A stretch of 52,389 bases of DNA from Oscillospiraceae bacterium (GCA_015064525.1 SVSC01000003.1:1-52389); one strand, 5' to 3'; numbered from the stretch's first letter, positions 25,340-34,392 are shown. Made by a program: numbers and translations. The notes: generated from the letters alone by a model not told the origin.

Positions 25340-26011
25340 ATGAAAGAAAACAATCGAATGAAAAGAATTTTATCTTTGGCATTTGCCGTCTGCTTTTTGT
25401 GGCAGTGCATGGTGTCTTTCTCCTCCTGCGATATGTTCGGCTCGTCCTCCACTTCCTATACTTACAGCTCGGTAGAGGAGGGCTTCTACAAGGTTCACTT
25501 TGAGGAGGACGCCCTGAAATCGGTGAGCGTTGGCATTGGAAACACGCTGATCTTCCCCGAAAGCTACGGTCTGCGAACCATGGAGGAGGAGGTTCGGTAC
25601 TTCTATCTCAATAAGGATTCAAGCTACCCCCGTATCCAGCGCGGAGACGGAGAGGGGGGCGGTCGTTACTGGGAGCAGGTGCGGGAGAAGGGACAAAACT
25701 CAATTCCCGCGGGCGCCACGCTCTACGTGAAGTGGCAGAATCGCATCTATAATCTTCGCTTCTGTAAGGACGAGGTTCACGGAACCACCGTGCAAACCGG
25801 AACCTGCTATTACGGATCTCCTGTGGAATATCCCGAGCCGCCCATCCCCGAGGGAATGCGGTTTGTGGGATGGTTCAACGAGGACTACACGGTACAGTAC
25901 ACCAACGGAACCGAGCCCCTTGAAACCTACGTGTTCCTGAACGTTGCGTTCTTCCCCCGTGGAGCGGTGGAAACCCTTCGTTTCCGTCCTCGCTTCGCGC
26001 CTATTCAATAA
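25340..26011 (+). CDS. InlB-repeat lipoprotein, short form B
   Basis: 223 residues. Lipobox SFSS-C30, with Phe at -3, is atypical but acceptable. A Ser/Thr-rich linker leads to a body with EGFYKVHFEEDALKSVSV and the B-type unit MRFVGWFNEDYTVQYTNGT. It is the short-form paralogue of the gene at 23167. AAAGGAGG precedes the chosen ATG; an inner ATG six codons later would give a more usual signal length. It is the last gene of the operon, ended by the terminator at 26023. Confidence 0.78.
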   Translation: MKENNRMKRILSLAFAVCFLWQCMVSFSSCDMFGSSSTSYTYSSVEEGFYKVHFEEDALKSVSVGIGNTLIFPESYGLRTMEEEVRYFYLNKDSSYPRIQRGDGEGGGRYWEQVREKGQNSIPAGATLYVKWQNRIYNLRFCKDEVHGTTVQTGTCYYGSPVEYPEPPIPEGMRFVGWFNEDYTVQYTNGTEPLETYVFLNVAFFPRGAVETLRFRPRFAPIQ

Positions 26012-26022
26012 AGAAAGAACGG

Positions 26023-26056
26023 CGCCGCCAAGTCGAGTTCGACTTGGCGGCGTTTT
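26023..26056. terminator. Terminator of the lipoprotein operon
   Basis: A 12-14 bp GC-rich perfect stem (CGCCGCCAAGTC with its complement) is followed by TTTT. pcrA ends convergently 4 bp beyond, so the hairpin may serve both. Confidence 0.85.
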
Positions 26057-26059
26057 GGG

Positions 26060-28507
26060 TTATTCCTTTTTCAGTTTTGCGTAGGTTGCCATGAGCTTTT
26101 TGGTTCCAACGCGGTCAAAGATGATTTCATAAAGGGTATCGGTTCCCATGGGCTTCACCGAGATCACCTCGCCCGTTCCAAAGGTGGCGTGCTTCACCCG
26201 ATCGCCGGGGTTAAAGCGCTCGGAGACGGGGCGGCTCTGCTTTTTCACAGGAGCGGGCGCTTCGGGGGTCTGCTCCGAATAGTAGGTGCGCTTCCGCTCG
26301 GTGGGCGCGGCGGCGCCGCGGGAGCCGTACACCGAGCCCCACGCGCCATAGCTGCCGCGGGCGCCGTAGCTCATGGAGCCGCCATAGCCCGAGGATGCTT
26401 GCTTTTCCTTTTTCAACAGCCTTTGAGGAATCTCCGAAACAAAGCGGGAAACGGGATTGTAGCAGGTGCGACCAAACAGCATACGTTGGGTGGTGTGAAG
26501 GATGTAAAGCTCCCGCTTGGCGCGGGTAATGGCAACGTATGCCAGTCGGCGCTCCTCCTCCATTTCCTCGTTGCCGCCGTCAATGGTTTGATTGCCCGGG
26601 AAGATGCCCTCCTCCATGCCGGGGAGAAGGACGGTGGAAAATTCCAAGCCCTTGGCGCTGTGAACCGTCATCATCACAACGGCATCGGCGTCTTCGTCGT
26701 AGCGGTCAACGTCGGCAACCAGCGCAGTTTCCTCCAAAAAGCCCTGCAGGGAGGGATCCTCCGCGCCGCGCTCGTATTCAATGATCTGGGTTTTGAATTC
26801 CTCTAAGTTCTGCAAGCGGTCTGCCTCCGCCTCCCCCGCGGCTACCAGCATTTGGCGATAGCCCGAAAGATCCAGCATGGAGTCGAACAGCGCCTCCAGG
26901 CTCATTTTTTTGGCGTTGGCGGTGAGGGTGTGAATCAGATTGGCGAAGGACTCCAGCATGGGGCGGGCGTTCTTTAGCGCCAGGTAGCGCTCCGCCTGCT
27001 CGATTACCTCGAACTGCGAGCAATTCTGCTCGGCGGCAATCAGGGCAATGGCCTCCAGCGTTTTGGAGCCGATCTTGCGCTTGGGCTCGTTGATGATCCG
27101 CCCGAGACGCACGTTGTCGCCCGGATTGACGATCAATTGCAGATACGCAACCGCGTCGCGGATTTCCTTGCGGTCGGTAAAGCGAAGCCCCCCCAGCATA
27201 CGGTAGGGAACTCCCGACCGTGCGAACGCCTTTTCCAAGGATTGCGACTGGGCGTTCATACGGTAGAGAATGGCAAAATCCCGATAGTTTGCCTCTCCCT
27301 TGGCGATCTGCTTTTGAATGAGATCCACGATCCTGCGCGCCTCGTCGTTCTGATCGTCGCAGGTGATGAGATGCAGGGGAGCGCCCTCTCCGCCCGCTGT
27401 CCAAAGCTCCTTGCCCATGCGCCCCTTGTTGCAGCTGATCACCGCGTTGGCGGCGTCCAGAATGTTCTGGGTGGAGCGATAGTTCTGCTCCAGGCGGATC
27501 ACGCGGGCATCGGAATAAACCTTGTGGAAGGTGAGAATGTTTTCAATGGTGGCGCCTCGGAATTTATAGATGCTCTGATCGTCGTCGCCCACCACCATCA
27601 GGTTTTTTTTCTTTCCCGAAAGAAGACGGGTCAATTCAAATTGCGCCACGTTGGTGTCCTGATACTCATCCACACAAACGTAGCGGAAGCGGTTTTGGTA
27701 GTATTCCGCAACGTCGGGACGGTTTTGCAGGAGCTTGACGGTTTGCATAATGATATCGTCGAAGTCCATGGCGTTTGCCTCTCGCAGAAGCATCTGATAC
27801 TGGGTGTAGATCTGCCCGATCCGCGTGAGCTTGAAATCCTGACCTGCCTCCGCCAAAAACTCCTCGGGGGTGATCAAACGGTCCTTGGCGCGGCTCACCG
27901 TGTTGATCACGGTTTTCAGGGCAAGGGTTTTTTCGTCCACGTTGGCGCGCTTCATCGCCTCGGACATGGCTTTTTTGGTGTCGTCGGCATCGTAAATGGA
28001 AAAATTCTCGCGGTAGCCCGCGTCCTCGTGGTGTCGGCGCAGGATCCGCAGGCACACAGAGTGGAAGGTGCCTGCCCAAATGTCGGAGGCAAAGGACTCC
28101 CGCTCGGGGAAAAGCCCTGCCAGTCTGGTTTTCATTTCATTTGCCGCCTTGTTGGTAAAGGTGATGGCAAGCACACGGTAGGGGGGGCAGGGATCGTCGG
28201 CAAACTCGTCGAGAAGAGGGAGAATTTCGGTGGGGGAGAGGACCTCCGCCGCACGCTCCAGCTCCTTGACGTGTTCCTCGGTGAGATCGAAGGGGAGTCG
28301 ATTGCCGTGGTAGGCGTTGCCGTAGCGAATGAGGAAGGCGATGCGGCGCACCAGAACGGTGGTTTTGCCGCTGCCCGCGCCTGCCAGAACCAAAAGAGGC
28401 CCGTTCACCTGAAACACAGCCTCCTGCTGACGGGGATTGAGGGCGGTATATGCCCGCTCAAACAACGCCTGCTTGGCAAAACGGTAGCGTTCGGATAAAG
28501 ATGTCAT
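26060..28507 (-). CDS. pcrA: ATP-dependent DNA helicase PcrA/UvrD
   Basis: SF1A 3'-5' helicase, 815 residues, acting in repair and in clearing RecA or RNA polymerase from DNA. Visible are LNPRQQEAV (Q motif), AGAGSGKTT (Walker A), ITFTNKAANEM (motif Ia), DEYQDTN (motif II), GDDDQSIYKFRGA (motif III), and VMMTVHSAKGLEF with EERRLAYVAITRAK (motifs V-VI). The C-terminal 50 residues (GDRVKHATFGTGEV) form the Tudor-like domain of PcrA that contacts RNA polymerase. The ATG at 28507 has GGAAGGA upstream; a longer reading would overlap the preceding gene. A Ser/Gly/Tyr-rich linker precedes the Tudor part. Confidence 0.95.
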   Translation of the reverse strand: MTSLSERYRFAKQALFERAYTALNPRQQEAVFQVNGPLLVLAGAGSGKTTVLVRRIAFLIRYGNAYHGNRLPFDLTEEHVKELERAAEVLSPTEILPLLDEFADDPCPPYRVLAITFTNKAANEMKTRLAGLFPERESFASDIWAGTFHSVCLRILRRHHEDAGYRENFSIYDADDTKKAMSEAMKRANVDEKTLALKTVINTVSRAKDRLITPEEFLAEAGQDFKLTRIGQIYTQYQMLLREANAMDFDDIIMQTVKLLQNRPDVAEYYQNRFRYVCVDEYQDTNVAQFELTRLLSGKKKNLMVVGDDDQSIYKFRGATIENILTFHKVYSDARVIRLEQNYRSTQNILDAANAVISCNKGRMGKELWTAGGEGAPLHLITCDDQNDEARRIVDLIQKQIAKGEANYRDFAILYRMNAQSQSLEKAFARSGVPYRMLGGLRFTDRKEIRDAVAYLQLIVNPGDNVRLGRIINEPKRKIGSKTLEAIALIAAEQNCSQFEVIEQAERYLALKNARPMLESFANLIHTLTANAKKMSLEALFDSMLDLSGYRQMLVAAGEAEADRLQNLEEFKTQIIEYERGAEDPSLQGFLEETALVADVDRYDEDADAVVMMTVHSAKGLEFSTVLLPGMEEGIFPGNQTIDGGNEEMEEERRLAYVAITRAKRELYILHTTQRMLFGRTCYNPVSRFVSEIPQRLLKKEKQASSGYGGSMSYGARGSYGAWGSVYGSRGAAAPTERKRTYYSEQTPEAPAPVKKQSRPVSERFNPGDRVKHATFGTGEVISVKPMGTDTLYEIIFDRVGTKKLMATYAKLKKE

Positions 28508-28511
28508 GGGA

Positions 28512-29399
28512 TCAGATTCCTTCCGTGTTTTTTTCTGCGGCATTCAGCCAGGTCTGCTTCATAAACAGAGCGTCCTCGGCTTGGCTTCCCGCTGATTCAC
28601 AGATCACGCGGGGACAAACCCCCTCCCGCACAATGGCTTCGGCAAGGGGCTCAAACAGAGGGCCAAACCGATCGGAGGCGAAGGTGAGATGCTTTTTCTC
28701 CCCCGCCTTGGTGTATTCGATCTTGGAAAAATGACAGTGCAGATATCGCGCGTGGCGGTCGCCCAAGCGGTTGGCAATTTCGTCGAACACGCGGCGGTAG
28801 CTGTCGGCATCGGGAAACGCCTCTCCCAAAGAGCGGGCATAAAGATGACCAAAGTCCACCACGGGGGTGAAGATGGGGGCAACCTTGCATTGCTCGATCA
28901 CCTCGCTCAGCGTTCCCAGCTGATTGAGCTTGCCCATTGTTTCGATTCCCAGCCTTGCGGCGGGCTCGTTGCCAACCGCCTCTGCCAGGCGGGCGAGGGT
29001 ATCCAGCGAGAGGCGCATTGCCTCGGCGCGTTCCAGCTTGGCGGCGCTTCCGCTGTGGATCACCACGGTGTCTGCGCCCAAAAGCTCCGCTGCCCAAAGG
29101 GATTTTTCAACGTAGGCAATGCTTTTCAGTCGCTTTTCCTCCTCCACCCCCGAAAGGGAAATAAAATAGGGCGCGTGGATCGACAGGCGGATTCCCTCCG
29201 CTCTTGCGGCATCGCCAATGGCTCGCAGGGAGGCTTCTCCCACCGTGATGCCGTTGCCTGCCTCGTATTCAAAGGCGTCCAGCCCCAGCTCCTTCACCCA
29301 TTTCGGGGCTTGGAGGGTGGATTTGTTGCCTGCGCTGTAAAAGCTTTCGCTGTTTCCTCCGGGGCCGAAGCTCGGAGCAGATTGCGTGGGCAGAATCAT
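28512..29399 (-). CDS. Endonuclease IV-like TIM-barrel enzyme
   Basis: 295 residues of the AP endonuclease 2 (Nfo) family, which cut DNA at abasic sites with three zinc ions. Metal-ligand segments are in the expected order: SIHAPYF, VIHSG, GIETMG, VDFGHLYA, HCHFSK and ICESAG. The start SAPSFGPGGNSESFYSAG is typical of Nfo-like proteins in Clostridia, where they are often annotated as TIM-barrel sugar isomerase-like; a non-DNA role cannot be excluded. The ATG overlaps the yqeG stop by 4 nt and the gene ends 4 bp before pcrA, making a tight yqeG-nfo-pcrA unit, consistent with repair. Confidence 0.82.
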   Translation of the reverse strand: MILPTQSAPSFGPGGNSESFYSAGNKSTLQAPKWVKELGLDAFEYEAGNGITVGEASLRAIGDAARAEGIRLSIHAPYFISLSGVEEEKRLKSIAYVEKSLWAAELLGADTVVIHSGSAAKLERAEAMRLSLDTLARLAEAVGNEPAARLGIETMGKLNQLGTLSEVIEQCKVAPIFTPVVDFGHLYARSLGEAFPDADSYRRVFDEIANRLGDRHARYLHCHFSKIEYTKAGEKKHLTFASDRFGPLFEPLAEAIVREGVCPRVICESAGSQAEDALFMKQTWLNAAEKNTEGI

Positions 29400-29938
29400 A
29401 CTTTTTCTCCTTTGATTTTCCAAAAGGACATCCAAGGCTCATAGCCGTGGAGACGGGCGTATTTGCGGATGAAGGGGCGCTCGCACCAACGCTTGAAGCG
29501 GAAAAAGAGGTTTTTCTTATCGTTGATGGGAGGAACGATGATGGAGGGGAGACCGATATGCTTGCCCGCGTAGGAATCGGTGAGCAGCTGATCTCCCAGC
29601 ATGGCGGTTTCGGATTTGGAGACTCCCAACGCTTTCATTGCCTTCAAAAGTGTTTTTTTGGAGGGCTTTCCGCTGTCGGCAAACGCCAAAAGCCCCAGCG
29701 TTGCGTTGAAGCGCTCCACTCTGGGAGCGTGATTGTTGGAAACCAGCGCTGCCCGAATGCCGTTTTCCGCAAGAGAGGCAAACCAGCCTCGGATGCGATC
29801 ATCGGGGTCGGGCTGCTCATAGGGGGCTAAGGTGTTGTCGATGTCGATGAGCAGAGCGTGAATGCCATGCTCCAAGAGAAACTGTGGTGTGACGCAGTGG
29901 AAGGCTTCAAACATATAGGTTGGGGTGAGATGATCCAT
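29396..29938 (-). CDS. yqeG: YqeG-family HAD phosphatase
   Basis: 180 residues of the HAD IIIA subfamily, close to B. subtilis YqeG and mitochondrial PTPMT/GEP4-type phosphatases. The catalytic motif I is DIDNTL (nucleophile and acid Asp), motif II VSNNH, then a Lys in GKPSKK, and motif III MLGDQLLTD. Related enzymes dephosphorylate phosphatidylglycerophosphate; the substrate of the bacterial protein is not settled. A basic C-terminal tail may touch the membrane. The upstream gap to the PBP gene is 68 bp, but it may still ride on transcription from further upstream. Confidence 0.88.
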   Translation of the reverse strand: MDHLTPTYMFEAFHCVTPQFLLEHGIHALLIDIDNTLAPYEQPDPDDRIRGWFASLAENGIRAALVSNNHAPRVERFNATLGLLAFADSGKPSKKTLLKAMKALGVSKSETAMLGDQLLTDSYAGKHIGLPSIIVPPINDKKNLFFRFKRWCERPFIRKYARLHGYEPWMSFWKIKGEKV

Positions 29939-30006
29939 ACGTACTCCTTATGAAACAGTAAAATGCAAAATCGGAAAAGTTAAGGACTTTTTGATATGAA
30001 CGAGCC

Positions 30007-32115
30007 TTAACCTCTCTCCGCCGTCAGATCCTCCCACGCGCCAAAGATGCGGGCGGCGGTGAGGGAGGCGTAGACACCCGAGGATGCCTTTTCGATTACC
30101 ACCGATACCGTCAGCTGAGGAAGGTTGTCGGGGGCGTAAACGCCAACGAAGAGAGCGTTGGTGATCACGTGCTTGGAGGTTTCGCCCGTTGCCTCGTCGG
30201 TAACGTAGCGCTCGATCTGCGCCGTGCCCGTCTTTCCTCCAACGTGAGCGGAGGAAACGGAGGACTGGGTGAGAAAGCGCTTGGCGGTGGTGGATTCACT
30301 GATCATCTGCTTCATGCCCTGCATCACGGTGGCCCAGACAGAGTCGCTCATGGATGCCTGAGAAAGGGGGGCTTGAAGCAGATCGGCATCCGAATAGATG
30401 GGCTGATCGGAGCCGAATTCGCAAACCTTGTGGAGCAGATGGGCGCTGTAGCGCGCGCCCTTGTTTGCAATGGCGGAAATGTAGGCGCAGAGCTGGAGCG
30501 GCGTTGCCTTGGTTTCGGACTGTCCAATGGCGGCGGCAACGGTGTTTCCGGGCGTCCAGATGCCTTCGTAGCTGCCGTCCTCTCCTGCCAGAACTCCCGT
30601 GGCTTCGCCCAATTCAATGCCTGTGTTTCTGCCAAAGCCAAGCTCCGCCATATAGCTGTCCAGAGAACCGATGCCAAGCTGATAGCCAAGCTCATAGAAG
30701 AAGCAGTTGCAGGAAACGGCAAGGGCTTTGGTTACCGTCAGGGACGCAACTCCATGGGGGTGGGTGGAGCATTTGGGCTTGTAGTCGTCGAATCGGGTGT
30801 AGATGCCGTTGCAGGGAAAGGTTGTGGAGGAGGAGATCAGCTTTTGGTCGAGCCCAGCCGCCGCAACGCCCACCTTAAAGGTGGAGCCGGGGGCGTAGGT
30901 CTCCCGAAGGGCGCGGTTCACCAAGGGGCGAGCGGGATCGGACACCAATTGGTTGTAGATGCTGTTGTAGAGCCCCAGATCATAGGAGGGATAGGAAGCA
31001 ATGGCGTAGATTTCAAAGGTGTTGGGATCCATGGCGATGGCGGCACCCGAATCGCAGAGAAAGCCCTCCACCGCGTTACCGTCGTTGCGCTGAACGTAGT
31101 CCACGTTCTCGGCAAGTCCCTCCTCGGCGGCGATTTGCAGGTCAATGTCGATGGTGAGGTAAACGTCCTTGCCTGAAACGGGAGGGGTGATGACCTCGGA
31201 GGCGATCACGTTTCCCGCGGGATCCAGCGTGACCAGCAATTCTCCGTCCACGCCGCGCAGGTATTCCTCAAACGCTGCCTCGCATCCCGATTTGCCCACA
31301 ATGGCGTTCATGGGATAGCCCTGATCGTTGTAGTAGTCCCATTCCTCGGCGTAGATCGGCCCCACGCTTCCGAGAATATGGGAGGCGATGCCGGGATAGA
31401 GGTACACGCGCTCTGCCGTTACCTCAAAGGAAACGCCCACCAGCCCCATTTCCCGCACGTAGGTCATCAGCTCCAGATCGGTGTCCTCGGCAAAGAGATA
31501 GTCATTGGAGAGGCTAAAGCGCATGGCGTCCATATCATAATGGAGACGGAGCAGGCGGTCGATCTGATAGTTGGAGTAGAGAGGCTTCCCCTGTGTGTCC
31601 TTCTCCAAAAGGCGGTAGGTGTCCAGGTATTCGTCCACAATTTCGCGAGCGGAGGCATCCTCGCTCATGGATTTGGAGGTGAGGATCGTTTTCAGGCGGT
31701 ATGCCGTGGGAGTGCCGCTGTCCTTTGCCTCGGCGGAAAAATCATAGTCGGGGTAGGTGCCAACAAAGGGAAAGTAGGATTCTCTGTGGCTGTCGGCGGC
31801 GCCGCAAACGTCCAGCGCCTCCAGCAGGCGCAGGTAGGTGGCATTGGTTCGGGGGATGCCGATGGTAGAGATCGAGGCGTAGTTGATCATGAGATCGTAG
31901 GTATAGCGATTGGAAACAAGGGTTTTTCCGTTGCGATCCAGCAATTCTCCTCTCACCGCCTGCACCTTAACCCGCAATTGGGTGGTGCCGTCGTCGTAGG
32001 TTTGATCCCTGCCCGCGATCTGAATATAGAACAGTCTGCCAACGTAAATTACGCAAACGGTGCAGAACACCAGCGCGATCAGCAGATATCGAAAAACGTG
32101 ACGCTTTTTTGCCAT
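30007..32115 (-). CDS. mrdA: Class B penicillin-binding protein, PBP2 (MrdA) type
   Basis: Transpeptidase that cross-links peptidoglycan during elongation. 702 residues: a short cytoplasmic start, one membrane anchor (about 8-29), the pedestal domain, then the penicillin-binding domain. That domain contains SxxK in PGSTFK, SxN as SCN and KTGTA. The order and GAAIAMDPNTFEIYAIASYPSYD before the SxxK Ser (quoted in part: AIAMDPNTFEIYAI) fit class B. AAGGAG precedes the ATG at 32115. The neighbours mreB and a CPBP protease place it with the rod system, so PBP2 is preferred over SpoVD. mreC, mreD and rodA are not present here. Confidence 0.88.
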   Translation of the reverse strand: MAKKRHVFRYLLIALVFCTVCVIYVGRLFYIQIAGRDQTYDDGTTQLRVKVQAVRGELLDRNGKTLVSNRYTYDLMINYASISTIGIPRTNATYLRLLEALDVCGAADSHRESYFPFVGTYPDYDFSAEAKDSGTPTAYRLKTILTSKSMSEDASAREIVDEYLDTYRLLEKDTQGKPLYSNYQIDRLLRLHYDMDAMRFSLSNDYLFAEDTDLELMTYVREMGLVGVSFEVTAERVYLYPGIASHILGSVGPIYAEEWDYYNDQGYPMNAIVGKSGCEAAFEEYLRGVDGELLVTLDPAGNVIASEVITPPVSGKDVYLTIDIDLQIAAEEGLAENVDYVQRNDGNAVEGFLCDSGAAIAMDPNTFEIYAIASYPSYDLGLYNSIYNQLVSDPARPLVNRALRETYAPGSTFKVGVAAAGLDQKLISSSTTFPCNGIYTRFDDYKPKCSTHPHGVASLTVTKALAVSCNCFFYELGYQLGIGSLDSYMAELGFGRNTGIELGEATGVLAGEDGSYEGIWTPGNTVAAAIGQSETKATPLQLCAYISAIANKGARYSAHLLHKVCEFGSDQPIYSDADLLQAPLSQASMSDSVWATVMQGMKQMISESTTAKRFLTQSSVSSAHVGGKTGTAQIERYVTDEATGETSKHVITNALFVGVYAPDNLPQLTVSVVIEKASSGVYASLTAARIFGAWEDLTAERG

Positions 32116-32141
32116 GGCAGACTCCTTTCCCAAGAGTAATG

Positions 32142-32167
32142 AAAGGGACTTTACGAGAAAGTCCCTT
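32142..32167 (-). terminator. Hairpin between CPBP protease and mrdA
   Basis: AAGGGACTTT and AAAGTCCCTT form a 10-bp stem with a 4-nt loop; in the minus direction it is followed by TTTCATT. It is probably only a partial stop, letting some transcription reach mrdA. Confidence 0.5.
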
Positions 32168-32179
32168 CGGTGATGGTGT

Positions 32180-33187
32180 TTACGAAAGAGATACGGTGTT
32201 TAGCACAAACAGAAGGATCAGCGCCAGCACCGACGTCCAGAAGGCGAAGTTTTTGAAAACGATGCGGCGGGCTTGCGCTCCCGTGAGCGGAACCTCTGCT
32301 TCGGTTTTTCCCTTGAGTCTGCCGAAAATTGCAATGGCGGAGGGCGCCACGCCGATCACCGACAGCAGATAAAGTGCGTAAAGCCCCAGCATCATGAGAA
32401 TGGGGATCAGATAAACCGAAATATTTTCGGGGGTTAGCTCCGAGGGCAATTCGCCGCCCGCAAGTCGCTCCATGATGGTGGGGTAGGCACCGCCCATGAA
32501 GTTGATGAATACGTGCAGGAAGATCGTGTAGCGGAGCTTGCCGGTTTTTACGTAGATGAAGCCGAAGAAGAAGCCCAGCAGGGTAGCGTAGAAGAGCTGG
32601 CTGAAGTTGCCGTGGATCACGCCGAAGATCACGCCCGAAATCAGAATGGCGGGCAGGTCACCGTAGCGGCGGAGACGGTCGATGATCACGCGGCGGAAGA
32701 GAAGCTCCTCGCAGATGGGCGCCATGATCACCATGAACAAAATGATCGCCCAAAGGGGAGTGGCTTGGGTGGCATCTGCCACGGGATTGGAGGCATCGGT
32801 GCCCTGCAGGATGGCGATCAGCTGGGTGACGAAGGTGCCGATCACGCTTCCCGCGAGGGTGAGCGTCATGGAGATCGAGATGAGCCCGAGAATCTGGAGG
32901 AAGGAAAGCTTCTTTTTCTCGGCGGGAACAGACACCTCACAGCGGTTGAAAAAGAGCATGGAAAGGGGCTGGGCGATCAGATACATGGAGATCGAGCCAA
33001 CCGCAACGCCAAAGGCGGGATGCTCAAGGAAGGGTGCAAGCAGAACGATCAGCACGATTTGTGCCAAAAGAGAAAACACATTGAGGGAAAGAATGCCCCA
33101 GGCAATGCTTGAGATCTGGCGTTTTTCCTTCAGAAGATCTACCTTGGGCTTTGGGGGCTGGAAGAAAAATTCAAAAAAACGTGTCAT
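32180..33187 (-). CDS. CPBP-family intramembrane metalloprotease
   Basis: 335 residues with about eight membrane segments. The CPBP (Abi/Rce1-like) motifs are CEELLFRR (EExxxR), GVIHGN (FxxxH) and HVFINF (HxxxN/B), in order, so the glutamate-histidine active site is intact. These proteases sit in the membrane and in bacteria act in bacteriocin immunity, signalling or prenyl-type cleavage; the substrate here is unknown. AAGGAG lies 8 nt before the ATG; the upstream TTG is rejected. Its place between mreB and mrdA is where mreC and mreD normally lie. Confidence 0.9.
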   Translation of the reverse strand: MTRFFEFFFQPPKPKVDLLKEKRQISSIAWGILSLNVFSLLAQIVLIVLLAPFLEHPAFGVAVGSISMYLIAQPLSMLFFNRCEVSVPAEKKKLSFLQILGLISISMTLTLAGSVIGTFVTQLIAILQGTDASNPVADATQATPLWAIILFMVIMAPICEELLFRRVIIDRLRRYGDLPAILISGVIFGVIHGNFSQLFYATLLGFFFGFIYVKTGKLRYTIFLHVFINFMGGAYPTIMERLAGGELPSELTPENISVYLIPILMMLGLYALYLLSVIGVAPSAIAIFGRLKGKTEAEVPLTGAQARRIVFKNFAFWTSVLALILLFVLNTVSLS

Positions 33188-33199
33188 AATCAAATCTCC

Positions 33200-33251
33200 T
33201 TATTCAATGTAATTTTTAAGACTTATTATTCAATGTAATTTTTAAGACTTA
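33200..33251. repeat. Exact tandem duplication of 26 bp
   Basis: Two adjacent identical 26-bp units (33200-33225 and 33226-33251), each containing ATTCAATGTAATTTTTAAG, lie in the gap between mreB and the CPBP gene. It looks like a recent slippage or duplication. Confidence 0.85.
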
Positions 33252-33264
33252 TGGGGAAGTGAGA

Positions 33265-34263
33265 TCAAGGCTTTACCTTGGTGAACTCGCCGCCGGTGCT
33301 TTTCAGCATTTGACCCAGCCCAAGGCAACCGCAATCCATGGGATGCTTGGCAACCGTAACCCGCACGCCGGTTCGCTCGTGAACAGCCTGCTGCAGCCCG
33401 GGGAGCAGGGCTGTGCCGCCAACCATCACGATGCCGTAGTCGAAGATGTCGGCGGAAAGCTCGGGAGGCGTTTCCTCCAGCGTGGTTTTGATCATGGCAA
33501 TGATCTCGGCAATGGGCTCCCGCATGGCGTCGTAGATTTCCTCGGAGGAGATCTCGGCGGTGATCGCGAGACGGGTGTGGAGATCTCTGCCGCAAACCTT
33601 TAGGGTTCCGCGGTCGATTCCGGGCATTGCGGTTCCGATCCGCTTTTTGAGCAGCTCGGCGGTCATTTCCCCAATGAGAATGTTACGGTGCTGCTTGAGG
33701 TAGTTCACAATGGCGATGTCCAATTCGTCTCCCGCAATGCGAAGGGAATTGGATTGCACAATGCCTCCGAGGCTGATCACGGCAGCCTCCGAAACGCCGC
33801 CGCCCAGATCCACCAGCATGGCGCCTCGCGCCTTGGAAACGCGGATGCCCGCGCCAACCGCCGCGGCAATGGGCTCATCCATCAGGTCAACGCTTTTGGC
33901 GCCCGCCTCTACAATCGCGTCCTCAACCGCGCGGCGCTCCACCTCGGTTACACCGTAGGGGATTGAAACCAGCACCGAGGGGCGGTTAAAAAAGCCCGTT
34001 AGCTCCAGCTTGCGGAAAAAGTCGTTCACCATCAGGGAGGTGACCTCAAGGTCGGTAATCACGCCGTCCTTCAAGGGGCGAAGGGCAAGAATGGCGGGGG
34101 GCGTTTTCCCCAGCATTTTTTTTGCGCCAACGCCCGAGGCGATCACCTCATGGGTGTAGCGGTCGATGGTGACCACCGAGGGGGCTCGCATCACGATCCC
34201 CTTCTCGCGGAGGAATATCTGTGTGTTTGAGGAGCCGAGATCCATGCCGATCTGCTTGGCCAT
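33265..34263 (-). CDS. mreB: Rod shape-determining protein MreB
   Basis: Bacterial actin that organises cell-wall synthesis at the membrane. 332 residues, the usual length. Actin-fold signatures are MDLGSSNTQIF (phosphate 1), DEPIAAAVGAG, LVDLGGGVSEAAVIS (phosphate 2) and IVMVGGTALLPGL (adenosine). AGGAGG precedes the ATG at 34263. It is the first gene after its own promoter, with CPBP and PBP2 genes downstream. The N-terminus has no clear amphipathic extension. It could be one of several MreB/Mbl paralogues. Confidence 0.93.
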   Translation of the reverse strand: MAKQIGMDLGSSNTQIFLREKGIVMRAPSVVTIDRYTHEVIASGVGAKKMLGKTPPAILALRPLKDGVITDLEVTSLMVNDFFRKLELTGFFNRPSVLVSIPYGVTEVERRAVEDAIVEAGAKSVDLMDEPIAAAVGAGIRVSKARGAMLVDLGGGVSEAAVISLGGIVQSNSLRIAGDELDIAIVNYLKQHRNILIGEMTAELLKKRIGTAMPGIDRGTLKVCGRDLHTRLAITAEISSEEIYDAMREPIAEIIAMIKTTLEETPPELSADIFDYGIVMVGGTALLPGLQQAVHERTGVRVTVAKHPMDCGCLGLGQMLKSTGGEFTKVKP

Positions 34264-34306
34264 ATGAAATTCCTCCTTTCCGATCCAATGAAATTGCCAT
34301 AACAAA

Positions 34307-34392
34307 CAACGGTATATGGCAGGATTTAGCCGTGAAACCCCCGAAAAACGGCGATTTTCTTCACGTTATCTCCATTATACCATATACCGTTG
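34307..34392. repeat. 13-bp inverted repeat flanking the mreB start region
   Basis: CAACGGTATATGG (34307-34319) is repeated in inverse orientation at 34380-34392, 60 bp apart and exact. The right copy lies between the -35 and -10 of the mreB promoter; the left copy is within the mRNA leader. It may be a pair of operators for one regulator. Confidence 0.65.
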
